This document shows, one piece after another, positions 16,199 to 24,270 of a DNA stretch of 45,187 nucleotides. Within the stretch, counting starts at the first letter, position 1, and each line of letters starts with the position of its first letter. Source of the stretch: Candidatus Methylomirabilota bacterium (lineage in GTDB: Bacteria > Methylomirabilota > Methylomirabilia > Rokubacteriales > CSP1-6); NCBI GenBank assembly GCA_035936835.1, contig DASYVT010000174.1, forward strand, positions 1-45,187. The letters are read 5' to 3'. Below the pieces are notes generated by a model. It did no database searches, was not told the origin of the DNA, and worked only from the letters and a program-made list of their open reading frames with translations. The position numbers were made by a program, and so were the translations under genes.

Positions 16199-17095
16199 GT
16201 GAACCTCGACACGCTCAAGCTCTACTGTGACGTCGTGAGGCTGCGGAGCTTCTCGCGCGCCGCGACGGCCAACGGCGTCACGCAGTCGGCGGCCAGCCAA
16301 TCCATCCAGCAGCTCGAGGGCGACCTCGACGTCCCACTTCTCGACCGCTCTCGCAGGCCACTGGTCGCCACAGAGGCCGGCCGCGTGTTCTTCGACGCCT
16401 GCCGCGATCTCCTCGAGAGCTTCGAAAAGGCGCGGGCCGGGCTGCTCGCCTCCAGGGATCGGGTGGAGGGGACGGTGCGCGTCGCGGCGATCTACTCGGT
16501 GGGGCTCCACGACATGAGCCGGCACATGCAGCCCTTCATGTCGGCGCATCCGCACGCGCGCGTGCTCCTCGAGTGCCTGCATCCTCACAAGGTGGTGGAG
16601 GCGGTCCAGAACGACGAGGCCGACGTGGGCGTCCTGTCGTATCCCGCGGCGACCCGGACACTCAGCGTATTGCCGCTCCGCTCAGAGCCGATGGTGCTGG
16701 TGACGCATCCGAGCCACCGTCTCGCCAAGCGGAAGCACGTGGAGGCCGGCGACCTCGCGGGCGAGAAGTTCATCGCGTTCGACCGCGATCTCGCGGTGCG
16801 CAAGGCGATCGACCGCGTGCTCAAGCAGCACGGGGTCAAGGTCGAGGTGGTCATGGAGTTCGACAACGTCGAGACCATCAAGCAGGCCATCGGCATCGCC
16901 GCCGGGGTCAGCATCCTGCCGCGGCCAACCGTGGTGATGGAGTCGGGAATGCGGACGCTGGCCACGGTGCCGCTCGCGTTCTCCGGCCTCGCGAGGCCGA
17001 TCGGGCTCATCTACCGGCGGGGCAAGCGGCTGACTCCCGCCGTCGCGCGCTTCATCGAAACCCTTCGCAAAGCCGACGAGTCCCCCGCGGAGTAA
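16199..17095 (+). CDS. LysR-family transcriptional regulator
   Basis: The 298-residue protein has the N-terminal winged helix-turn-helix of LysR regulators (about residues 1-60, including SFSRAATANGVTQSAASQSIQQLE and GRVFF after it), then a type 2 periplasmic-binding-like effector domain. The start is GTG 16199. It is divergent from gltB, with a 165-nt shared spacer that contains a candidate operator, so it probably regulates gltBD and itself. The effector is unknown; 2-oxoglutarate or a sulfur or nitrogen metabolite would be typical candidates by analogy only. Confidence 0.93.
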   Translation: MNLDTLKLYCDVVRLRSFSRAATANGVTQSAASQSIQQLEGDLDVPLLDRSRRPLVATEAGRVFFDACRDLLESFEKARAGLLASRDRVEGTVRVAAIYSVGLHDMSRHMQPFMSAHPHARVLLECLHPHKVVEAVQNDEADVGVLSYPAATRTLSVLPLRSEPMVLVTHPSHRLAKRKHVEAGDLAGEKFIAFDRDLAVRKAIDRVLKQHGVKVEVVMEFDNVETIKQAIGIAAGVSILPRPTVVMESGMRTLATVPLAFSGLARPIGLIYRRGKRLTPAVARFIETLRKADESPAE

Positions 17096-17097
17096 GC

Positions 17098-17404
17098 CGG
17101 AATCGCGGGCGTTCTACGCGCGTGGTCCGGGCGCCGGGAGGCAGGGTGCCCTCGAGTAGAAACCGCTGAGGCCGGCGGAGGGGGCGCCGGCTGGAGCGAA
17201 TCCGACGAGCCGTAGCGCGCCCCGAAGCGCAGGGCGCCTCCGCCGCGCGAGCCGGCCCCACGCAGTGGGGCGGCGAGCGCACCCCCGCCGCGGGGGATGG
17301 GGGGAGGCGGAGGCGCCTGAGCGAGGTGGCGCGTCGAGGCGAGGAGGTCTGAGCGGAAGACGGCACCCCCTCCGCCGGCCGGCCGTGGTCCAGGCCGCGC
17401 GTGG
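17098..17404. other. Highly structured GC-rich intergenic region
   Basis: I see no convincing gene in these 300 nt. A perfect 12-bp inverted repeat GGCGCCTCCGCC (17233-17244) / GGCGGAGGCGCC (17306-17317) encloses two smaller hairpins, GCCCCAC-GCA-GTGGGGC (17255-17271) and a CCCCC/GGGGG stem near 17282-17296. Another palindromic GCCGGC pair lies near 17172-17192. The nested layout suits a structured RNA or a dispersed intergenic repeat. Confidence 0.5.
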
Positions 17405-17410
17405 TACGGT

Positions 17411-18448
17411 ATGGGCATGATGATCCAACCCATGGAGGTGCGGAAGTTTGTGAGCCGGGGCGGCATCCGGGTCTACGGGATGCCCGTCGAGACCTTCCCG
17501 GGCCACGTCAACAACATCTACCTGATCGTCGACGGCGACACGCTGACCCTCGTGGACGTCGGCTCGGGCACCGAGGACTCGGTCAAGGGGCTCCACGAGC
17601 GCTTCGACGAGATGCGGGACCGCTTCGGCGAGCGCGTCTCGCTGGACGACGTCCGACATGTCGTCATCACCCACGCCCACATCGACCACTTCGGCTGGGT
17701 CGGCCACTTCACCCGCGAGACCGGGGCCCGCGTCTGGGTCCACGAGCTGGATGCCCGGGTGCTGAGCCGCTTCGAGGAGCGGATGGTGCTGGCCTCGAAG
17801 GACATGCGGGTCTTCCTCGAGCGGGCCGGGGTCACGCCCGAGCTGAGGGACGAGCTCGAGACCATGTACCGGTTCTCGAAGGCCTTCTTCAAGTCCGTCA
17901 CGATCGACGGCGTGGTCAAGGACGGCCAGCGCATCATCAACGGCTACCGGGTCCACCACACGCCCGGCCACTGCCCCGGGCAGATCTGCCTCGAGGTGGA
18001 CGATTTGCTCTTCACGGCCGATCACGTGCTCTCGCGCATCACGCCCCACCAGTCGCCGGCCTCCATCACGCCCTTCTGCGGGCTCGAGCTCTATCTCCAG
18101 TCGCTCGACAAGGTGCGCCGGCTGGGCGGGATCAGGCTGGCGCTGCCCGGGCACGAGGCGCCGATCGAGGACATGCCGGCTCGCATCGGCGTCATCGCGG
18201 CCCACCATGAGCGCCGGCTCGGCCAGGTGCTCGATCTCTGTCGCGATCCGATGACGCTGGTGGAGGTCTCCAGGCGCCTCTTCGGGCCGAGGGCGGGCTA
18301 CACTCGGCTCCTGGCGCTCGAGGAGGCGGGGGCGCACGTCGAGTACCTCTTCCAGCGGGGCGAGCTCGGCATCGCAAACCTGAGCGAGGTCAGCGAGCAG
18401 GCCAATCCCGTCATTCAGTACGAGACCCGACGAGGAGCCGCCGCATGA
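17411..18448 (+). CDS. Metallo-beta-lactamase-fold hydrolase
   Basis: The 345-residue protein carries the zinc motif T-H88-A-H90-I-D92-H93, a later GYRVHHTPGHCPGQ with the third-site histidine, and FTADHVLS supplying the bridging aspartate. Together these define a metallo-beta-lactamase-fold enzyme of the glyoxalase II-like branch. The C-terminal 80 residues (from about LDLCRDPMTLVEVSRRLFG) resemble the winged-helix tail found in LACTB2-like hydrolases. The substrate is not predictable from sequence. ATG 17417 is an alternative start that would be leaderless, with TACGGT 6 nt before it. The stop overlaps the next gene (ATGA). Confidence 0.9.
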   Translation: MGMMIQPMEVRKFVSRGGIRVYGMPVETFPGHVNNIYLIVDGDTLTLVDVGSGTEDSVKGLHERFDEMRDRFGERVSLDDVRHVVITHAHIDHFGWVGHFTRETGARVWVHELDARVLSRFEERMVLASKDMRVFLERAGVTPELRDELETMYRFSKAFFKSVTIDGVVKDGQRIINGYRVHHTPGHCPGQICLEVDDLLFTADHVLSRITPHQSPASITPFCGLELYLQSLDKVRRLGGIRLALPGHEAPIEDMPARIGVIAAHHERRLGQVLDLCRDPMTLVEVSRRLFGPRAGYTRLLALEEAGAHVEYLFQRGELGIANLSEVSEQANPVIQYETRRGAAA

Positions 18449-19566
18449 CTGCGTCGCTGATCATCGCCGCCAGCGAGGGAGACTCGAACCTCTACTACGC
18501 CTGCCGGTTCATGGCCCCGGACCCCTTCGTCTTCCTCGAGGTCGGCGGCAGGAAGATCCTGCTCATGTCCGACCTCGAGGTGGACCGAGCGCGCCAGCAG
18601 GCCCGCGTCGACGAGGTGCTGTCGCTCTCCGAGTGGGAAGCCAAGGCCAAGCAGCGCTGGGCCCAGCCGAGGCTCACCGACACCGTCAGCCTGCTTCTCG
18701 AGGACTATGGGGTCGCGACCGTCGAGGTGCCCGCCGACTTCCCGCTCGAAGCCGCCGACCGGTTGCGCGAGCGCGGGGTCACGGTGCAGGTGAGGCCGCA
18801 CCCGTTCTTTCCGAAGCGCGTCGTCAAGTCGGCCGAGGAGGTGGCGGCCATCGAGCTGGCCCAGCGGCATACGGAGACCGCGCTCGCGGCGGCGCTCGAC
18901 GTGCTCAGTCAGAGCGTGATCCGCGGTGACGAGGTGGTCTGGAAGGGCCGGGCGCTGACCTCTGAGGACCTGAAGAAGGTCGTCAACGTGTCGCTGATGG
19001 AGAACGAGTGCATCGCCCAGCACACCATCATCGCCTGCGGCGAGCAGGGCGTGGACCCGCACAACCAGGGTTCGGGCCCCATCCGCCCCAACCAGGGCAT
19101 CATTTTCGACATTTTCCCGCGCTCATCGACCTCGCATTACTTCGCCGACATGACGCGCACGGTGGTCAAGGGCAAGGCGTCCGACGAGCTTCGCCGGATC
19201 TATGACGCCGTCCTGGCGGCCCAGCTGCGCGGCATCGAGCTGGTCAAGGACGGCGCCTCGGGCGGGGCGGTCCACGCCGAGGTGGCGCGCACCATGGAGG
19301 CCCGCGGCTATGCGACTGGCGTCGTGGACGGACGCAACCAGGGGTTCTTCCACGGGACGGGCCACGGCGTCGGCCTCGACATACACGAGCTGCCCCGCAT
19401 CAGTCGGCTCGACTACGAGCTCAAGACAGGGCAGGTGGTGACCGTCGAGCCCGGCCTCTACTACCCGGGGCGGGGGGCCGTGCGCATCGAGGACATGGTG
19501 CTCGTGGAGCCCGGGGGCTGTCGCAACCTCACGCGGTCGCCCAAGATGGAGCTGCTCGAGCTATAG
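18445..19566 (+). CDS. M24-family aminopeptidase (Xaa-Pro type)
   Basis: The 373-residue protein has a creatinase-like N-terminal domain (1-150) and a pita-bread M24 domain. The five metal ligands can be seen in order: D in IIFDIFPR, D in YFADMTRT, H in GTGHGVGLDIHE, E in VTVEPGLYY and E in VRIEDMV. Such enzymes remove the N-terminal residue next to proline in the cytoplasm or degrade related amides. It overlaps the preceding hydrolase by 4 nt, so the pair is probably co-expressed. Dinuclear metal binding is supported, but substrate specificity is not. Confidence 0.93.
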   Translation: MTASLIIAASEGDSNLYYACRFMAPDPFVFLEVGGRKILLMSDLEVDRARQQARVDEVLSLSEWEAKAKQRWAQPRLTDTVSLLLEDYGVATVEVPADFPLEAADRLRERGVTVQVRPHPFFPKRVVKSAEEVAAIELAQRHTETALAAALDVLSQSVIRGDEVVWKGRALTSEDLKKVVNVSLMENECIAQHTIIACGEQGVDPHNQGSGPIRPNQGIIFDIFPRSSTSHYFADMTRTVVKGKASDELRRIYDAVLAAQLRGIELVKDGASGGAVHAEVARTMEARGYATGVVDGRNQGFFHGTGHGVGLDIHELPRISRLDYELKTGQVVTVEPGLYYPGRGAVRIEDMVLVEPGGCRNLTRSPKMELLEL

Positions 19567-19620
19567 GCCACGGGCCGCGGAGCGGCGCGGCGAACTCCGG
19601 CGGTCAGACCGGAGATAACC

Positions 19621-19649
19621 TTGCCTATCCGAGGGGTTTTGGGTAGCAT
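19621..19649 (+). promoter_or_regulatory. Putative promoter of the 2-oxoacid oxidoreductase operon
   Basis: TTGCCT (19621-19626) and TAGCAT (19644-19649) are separated by 17 nt. This would start transcription near 19656, leaving a leader of about 94 nt before the alpha-subunit ATG. Confidence 0.45.
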
Positions 19650-19749
19650 GAAGCCGTAGCGGCTCCCACTTGGAGGGGGTTCCCAGCGACGATGCGTTCG
19701 GGGCCGCTCTGCGCCGACGAAGGCAGTCACTGAGAGGACGACCGAGACC

Positions 19750-21642
19750 ATGAGTGACACCGTAATGCCCGCCCCGGCGGTCGCCAAGCCGCGCCGGACG
19801 CTGACTCGCGCGGTCATCCGCTTCGCCGGTGACTCCGGCGACGGCATGCAGGTCACGGGTGAGCAGTTCACCACCGAGGCGGCCTGGGCCGGCAACGACA
19901 TCTCGACCCTGCCGAACTTCCCGGCCGAGATCCGCGCGCCCGCCGGCACCCTCTTCGGGGTGTCGAGCTTCCAGCTGCAGTTCGGCAGCCAGCGGGTCTA
20001 TACGCCGGGCGACCAGCTCGACGCGCTCGTCGTGATGAACCCCGCGGCGCTCAAGGTGCACCTGGCCGATCTCAAGCCGGGCGGCATCCTCGTCGTGAAC
20101 ACGGCCGCCTTCGACCAGCGCAACCTGGAAAAGGCCGGTTACCCGAAGGACGAGAAAGGCGAGCCCAAGAACCCGCTCGCCGACCCGGGCCTGGCCGAGA
20201 AGTACCGCCTCTACCAGGTGGACATCGGCGCGATGACGAAGAAGTCGCTCGAGGACCTGCCGCTCAACGTCAAGGAGAAGGAGCGCTGCAAGAACTTCTT
20301 CGCCCTCGGGCTCGTCTCCTGGATCTACACGCGGCCACTCGACCCGACGCTTGACGCCATCAAGAAGCGCTTCGCCAAGAACCCGACCTTCGTCGAGGCC
20401 AATATCCGCGTGCTCAAGGCCGGCCACGCTTTCGGCGAGACGGCCGAGATGTTCTCCGAGCACTACGGCATCGAGGCCGCGGAGATGCCGCCCGGCGTCT
20501 ACCGCAGCATGACGGGCAACCGGGCGCTCGCGTGGGGCCTGCTCGCCGCGGCCGAGCGCACCAAGATCCCGATCGTTTACGGCGCCTACCCGATCACGCC
20601 GGCCTCGAGCATCCTCGAGGAGCTCGCGCTTCACAAGCGCTGGCGGGTGCGCACGTTCCAGGCTGAGGACGAGATCGCGGCCGTCACCTCGGCCATCGGC
20701 GCGTCCTTCGGCGGCGCCCTCGGCGTCACGGCCTCGAGCGGCCCGGGCATCGCGCTCAAGGGCGAGGGCATCGGGCTCGCGGTGATGGCGGAGCTGCCGC
20801 TCGTGATCTTCGACATCCAGCGCGGCGGCCCCAGCACGGGCCTGCCGACGAAGACCGAGCAGGCCGACCTGATGCAGGCGCTGTACGGCCGCAACAGCGA
20901 GAGCCCGATCGTCGTGATCGCGCCATGCACGCCCGGCGACTGCTTCTACATCGCCTACGAGGCGGTGCGCATCGCGATCAAGTACATGGTGCCGGTCATG
21001 GTGCTCTCGGACGGCTACCTGGCGAACGGCTCGGAGCCGTGGCTCATCCCGGACGTCAAGACGCTGCCCGACATCCCGGTCGCCTTCCGCACCGAGAAGG
21101 ACGGGTTCGCTCCGTACATGCGCGATGCGGCGACCCTGGCGCGGCCGTGGGTTCGGCCCGGCACGCCGGGGCTCGAGCACCGGATCGGCGGCATCGAGAA
21201 GCAGGACGTCACGGGCAACATCTCCTACGAGGCCGACAATCACGACCTCATGGTCCGCACGCGAGCCGAGAAGGTCCGGCGGGTCGCGCAGGAGATCCCG
21301 CCGACGGTCATCAACGGCAAGGAGTCCGGCGACGTGCTGGTGGTCGGCTGGGGCGGCACGTACGGCGCCATCACCGCGGCCGTCGAGGAAGCGCAGATGG
21401 AAGGCAAGGCGGTCGCTTCCATCCACATCCGTCATCTGAACCCGCTGCCGCCCGACCTCGGCCAGATCCTGCGTCAGTACCGGCGCGTGCTCGTGCCCGA
21501 GATCAACAGCGGCCAGCTCGTGCGGGTGCTCCGGGCCGAGTATCTCGTGGACGCCGTCGGCTTCAACCGCGTCCGCGGCATGCCGCTGGCGAGCCAGGAG
21601 ATCCTCGAGGCCATCAACCAACTTCTGGAGGCGAAGCAGTGA
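19750..21642 (+). CDS. korA: 2-oxoacid:acceptor oxidoreductase, fused gamma-alpha subunit
   Basis: The 630-residue protein joins two domains. An N-terminal gamma domain (about 16-210) begins FAGDSGDGMQVTGEQF. The alpha (pyrimidine-binding) domain has AYPITPASSILEEL near residue 277, then FQAEDEIAAV and SSGPGIALKGEG, with a C-terminal transketolase-like domain. It is the substrate-binding part of a thiamine-dependent, ferredoxin-linked enzyme that oxidises 2-oxoglutarate or another 2-oxoacid to its acyl-CoA, or runs in reverse as a carboxylase. The beta subunit follows, overlapping by 4 nt. The korA symbol assumes 2-oxoglutarate; the sequence alone does not prove it. Confidence 0.93.
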   Translation: MSDTVMPAPAVAKPRRTLTRAVIRFAGDSGDGMQVTGEQFTTEAAWAGNDISTLPNFPAEIRAPAGTLFGVSSFQLQFGSQRVYTPGDQLDALVVMNPAALKVHLADLKPGGILVVNTAAFDQRNLEKAGYPKDEKGEPKNPLADPGLAEKYRLYQVDIGAMTKKSLEDLPLNVKEKERCKNFFALGLVSWIYTRPLDPTLDAIKKRFAKNPTFVEANIRVLKAGHAFGETAEMFSEHYGIEAAEMPPGVYRSMTGNRALAWGLLAAAERTKIPIVYGAYPITPASSILEELALHKRWRVRTFQAEDEIAAVTSAIGASFGGALGVTASSGPGIALKGEGIGLAVMAELPLVIFDIQRGGPSTGLPTKTEQADLMQALYGRNSESPIVVIAPCTPGDCFYIAYEAVRIAIKYMVPVMVLSDGYLANGSEPWLIPDVKTLPDIPVAFRTEKDGFAPYMRDAATLARPWVRPGTPGLEHRIGGIEKQDVTGNISYEADNHDLMVRTRAEKVRRVAQEIPPTVINGKESGDVLVVGWGGTYGAITAAVEEAQMEGKAVASIHIRHLNPLPPDLGQILRQYRRVLVPEINSGQLVRVLRAEYLVDAVGFNRVRGMPLASQEILEAINQLLEAKQ

Positions 21643-22670
21643 GCACGGTCACCGGAACCCCCGGCGCGGCGCCCAAGTACACGAAGAAGGACTTCGAGTC
21701 CGACCAGGACGTGCGCTGGTGCCCCGGCTGCGGGGACTACGCTATCCTGAGCGCGATGCAGAAGACGATGCCGGGTCTCGGCATCCCGAAGGAGGACATC
21801 GTGTTCATCTCAGGGATCGGCTGCTCGAGCCGCTTCCCGTACTACATGAACACGTACGGCTTCCACACGATCCACGGCCGCGCGCCGGCCTTGGCGACCG
21901 GGCTCAAGCTGGCCCGGCCCGAGCTCAAGGTCTTCGTGATCACGGGCGACGGCGACGGCCTCTCGATCGGCGGCAACCATCTGCTGCACGTGCTGCGGCG
22001 GAACGTGGACGTCACGATCCTGCTCTTCAACAACAAGATCTACGGCCTCACCAAGGGCCAGTACTCGCCGACGAGCGAGTTGGGCAAGGTGACCAAGTCC
22101 ACGCCCATGGGCTCGGCCGACCGTCCGGTCAGCCCGTGCGCCTTCGCGCTGGCGGCGGGCGCTACGTTCGTCGCCCGGACCGTGGACCGGAGCCTCGCGC
22201 ACATGGAGGAGACGCTCAGGCGCGCCGCCCAGCACAAGGGCGCGGCCTTTGTCGAGATCCTCCAGAACTGCAACGTCTACAACGACCTCGCGTGGAACGT
22301 GCTCTACGACAAGGACTCCAAGGCCCTCTACGAGTGCAGGCTCGAGCACGGCAAGCCCATCACGTTCGGACCGGCAGACGACCGGCGCGGCCTCGTGCTG
22401 GAAGGCCTTAAGCCCAAGGTTGTCAAGGTCAAGGACGTGGCGGAGAGCACGCTCTGGGTCCACGACTCGGGAGACCGCGCCACGGCCATGCTGCTCGCGC
22501 AGCTGTGGGCGCCCGAATACCCCGTCCCCGTGGGCGTGCTCCTGAATCTCGAGGGCGAGACCACGTACGAAGAGATCGTGATCCAGCAGGAGCAGACGGC
22601 TATCTCGGAGCGCGGCCCGGGCGATGTCGCGAAGCTCTTGATCTCGGGCGAGACCTGGAAGATCGGGTAA
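21639..22670 (+). CDS. korB: 2-oxoacid:acceptor oxidoreductase, beta subunit
   Basis: The 343-residue protein begins at GTG 21639 in the alpha-subunit stop. WCPGCGDYAIL near residue 27 holds iron-sulfur cysteines. GIGCSSRFPYYMNTYGFHTIHGRA and GDGDGLSIGGNH, followed by NNKIYGLTKGQ, form the thiamine diphosphate and magnesium site. It completes the two-gene enzyme with the fused gamma-alpha subunit and passes electrons to ferredoxin. No separate delta (ferredoxin) subunit gene is adjacent, which fits the two-subunit form of the family. Confidence 0.94.
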   Translation: MSTVTGTPGAAPKYTKKDFESDQDVRWCPGCGDYAILSAMQKTMPGLGIPKEDIVFISGIGCSSRFPYYMNTYGFHTIHGRAPALATGLKLARPELKVFVITGDGDGLSIGGNHLLHVLRRNVDVTILLFNNKIYGLTKGQYSPTSELGKVTKSTPMGSADRPVSPCAFALAAGATFVARTVDRSLAHMEETLRRAAQHKGAAFVEILQNCNVYNDLAWNVLYDKDSKALYECRLEHGKPITFGPADDRRGLVLEGLKPKVVKVKDVAESTLWVHDSGDRATAMLLAQLWAPEYPVPVGVLLNLEGETTYEEIVIQQEQTAISERGPGDVAKLLISGETWKIG

Positions 22671-22822
22671 AGCGGGCCGCCGATAAGGGCCCATCTGCTT
22701 CGTTGGCGCCCTCGGCCGCCCGCTCGACGTACAGGAGTACGCCTCGCGTGCGGCCCTTCGGGCGCCGCCTCGCATCTGGACCCTTCTCGCCAGCCCTCAA
22801 GAACTAATTTTCGAGGCCCCCT
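22671..22822. other. Intergenic hairpin-rich segment before glcD
   Basis: This 152-nt gap holds CGTAC-AGGA-GTACG (around 22727-22740) and a GCCC-TTC-GGGC stem in a GC-rich context, followed by a short AT-rich stretch (AACTAATTTT) just before glcD. I see no gene. It may be a terminator or intergenic repeat after korB plus the promoter region of the glc-lut run. Confidence 0.4.
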
Positions 22823-24268
22823 ATGGCGCTGAGTCTTGCCCTGCTCCGCGAGCTCGAAGGGATTCTTGGGGCAGGGGGAGTGGTGTCGACCTTGGAAGGG
22901 CGGATGGTGTACGAGGCTGACATGCACACCTTCTACAAGGGCGCGCCAGACGTCGTGGTGCTGCCTGAGACGACCTCCCAGGTCGTGGAGCTCGTGCGCC
23001 TCTGCCGCCGCGAGCACGTCGCCCTGGTGCCGCGCGGCTCGGGCACCGGGCTGATCGGCGGCGCCATGGCGCCCGTCGGCGGCGTCATGGTCTCGCTGAC
23101 CCGGATGAACAGGATCCTCGAGCTGGACTTCGCCAACCGCTGCGCCACCGTCCAGCCCGGGCTCATCAACCTGTGGCTGTCCCAGGCGACTCGTGAGGCC
23201 GGCTACTACTTCGCCCCGGATCCCTCCAGCCAGATGGTCTCCTCCATCGGCGGCAACGCTTCGACCAACGCGGGCGGCCCGCACTGCCTCAAGTACGGGA
23301 TTACGGTCAACCACGTGCTGGGGCTCGAGGTCGTCACGGGCGCGGGAGAAATTCTGTCGGTGGGCGGCAAGGCGCACGACCACCCGGGCTACGACCTCAC
23401 GGGCGCGCTCGTGGGCGGCGAAGGGACGCTCGGCCTGCTGACGGCGATCACCGTGCGGCTCCTCCACGTGCCTGCGGGAGTCAAGACCCTGCTCGCGTCC
23501 TTCTCCGCGATCGACCCCGCCTCGGAGGCGGTCTCGGCCATCGTGGCGGCGGGCATCATTCCGGCGGCGCTCGAGATGATCGACGAGACCTTCGTCCGCG
23601 CCATCAACGAGGGCGTCGGCGCGGGCTATCCCAAGGGCGCGGGCGCCGTGCTGCTGATCGAGCTCGACGGCCCCGCGGCGGAAATCGAGGCCCAGGCGGG
23701 GCGCATCGTGCAGATCTGCCGGGACCACGCCGCTCTCGAGATCCGGGTCGCCCAGGACGAGGCCGAGCGGGCGCTGCTCTGGAAGGGGCGCAAGGAGGCC
23801 GCCGGCGTGGTCGGCCGCATGTCGCCGAGCTGGATCCTGCAGGACGCCGTCGTGCCGCGCTCACGGCTGCCGGAGATCATGCGGGAGGTGCAGGCCATCG
23901 GCGCGCGCCACCGCCTCGTCATCGCCAACGTCTTCCACGCGGGCGACGGCAACCTCCACCCGATGATCCTCTACAACGACCTCGAGCCCGGCGAGCTCGA
24001 GCGGGCCAAGGAGGCCAACGACGAGCTGCTCCGCGCGTGCCTCGCTATGGGCGGCAGCGTCACCGGCGAGCACGGCGTCGGACTCGACAAGGCCTCGAGC
24101 ATGCCGCTCCAGTTCGGCGACGCCGATCTCAACTTCATGGCGCGCTTCAGGCGCGTCTTCGATCCGGACGGGATCATGAACCCGGGCAAGCTCCTGCCTT
24201 CGCACCCGGCCTGCGGCGAAGTCTTCCGGCCTTCCGCCCCCCGGCTGCCGGCCGGCGCCTGGGTCTGA
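22823..24268 (+). CDS. glcD: FAD-linked 2-hydroxyacid (glycolate/D-lactate) oxidase subunit
   Basis: The 481-residue protein has a PCMH-type FAD domain with VPRGSGTGLIGGAMAP near residue 69 and SSIGGNASTNAGGPHCLKYG, and a C-terminal cap ending in GSVTGEHGVGLDK and FDPDGIMNPGK. This is the GlcD/FAD-linked oxidase family. It oxidises glycolate or D-lactate to the 2-oxoacid. GlcE-like and GlcF-like genes follow directly, so a GlcDEF-type membrane-associated complex is likely. The substrate cannot be decided from sequence; lutABC downstream makes lactate a serious candidate. Confidence 0.93.
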   Translation: MALSLALLRELEGILGAGGVVSTLEGRMVYEADMHTFYKGAPDVVVLPETTSQVVELVRLCRREHVALVPRGSGTGLIGGAMAPVGGVMVSLTRMNRILELDFANRCATVQPGLINLWLSQATREAGYYFAPDPSSQMVSSIGGNASTNAGGPHCLKYGITVNHVLGLEVVTGAGEILSVGGKAHDHPGYDLTGALVGGEGTLGLLTAITVRLLHVPAGVKTLLASFSAIDPASEAVSAIVAAGIIPAALEMIDETFVRAINEGVGAGYPKGAGAVLLIELDGPAAEIEAQAGRIVQICRDHAALEIRVAQDEAERALLWKGRKEAAGVVGRMSPSWILQDAVVPRSRLPEIMREVQAIGARHRLVIANVFHAGDGNLHPMILYNDLEPGELERAKEANDELLRACLAMGGSVTGEHGVGLDKASSMPLQFGDADLNFMARFRRVFDPDGIMNPGKLLPSHPACGEVFRPSAPRLPAGAWV

Positions 24269-24270
24269 GC

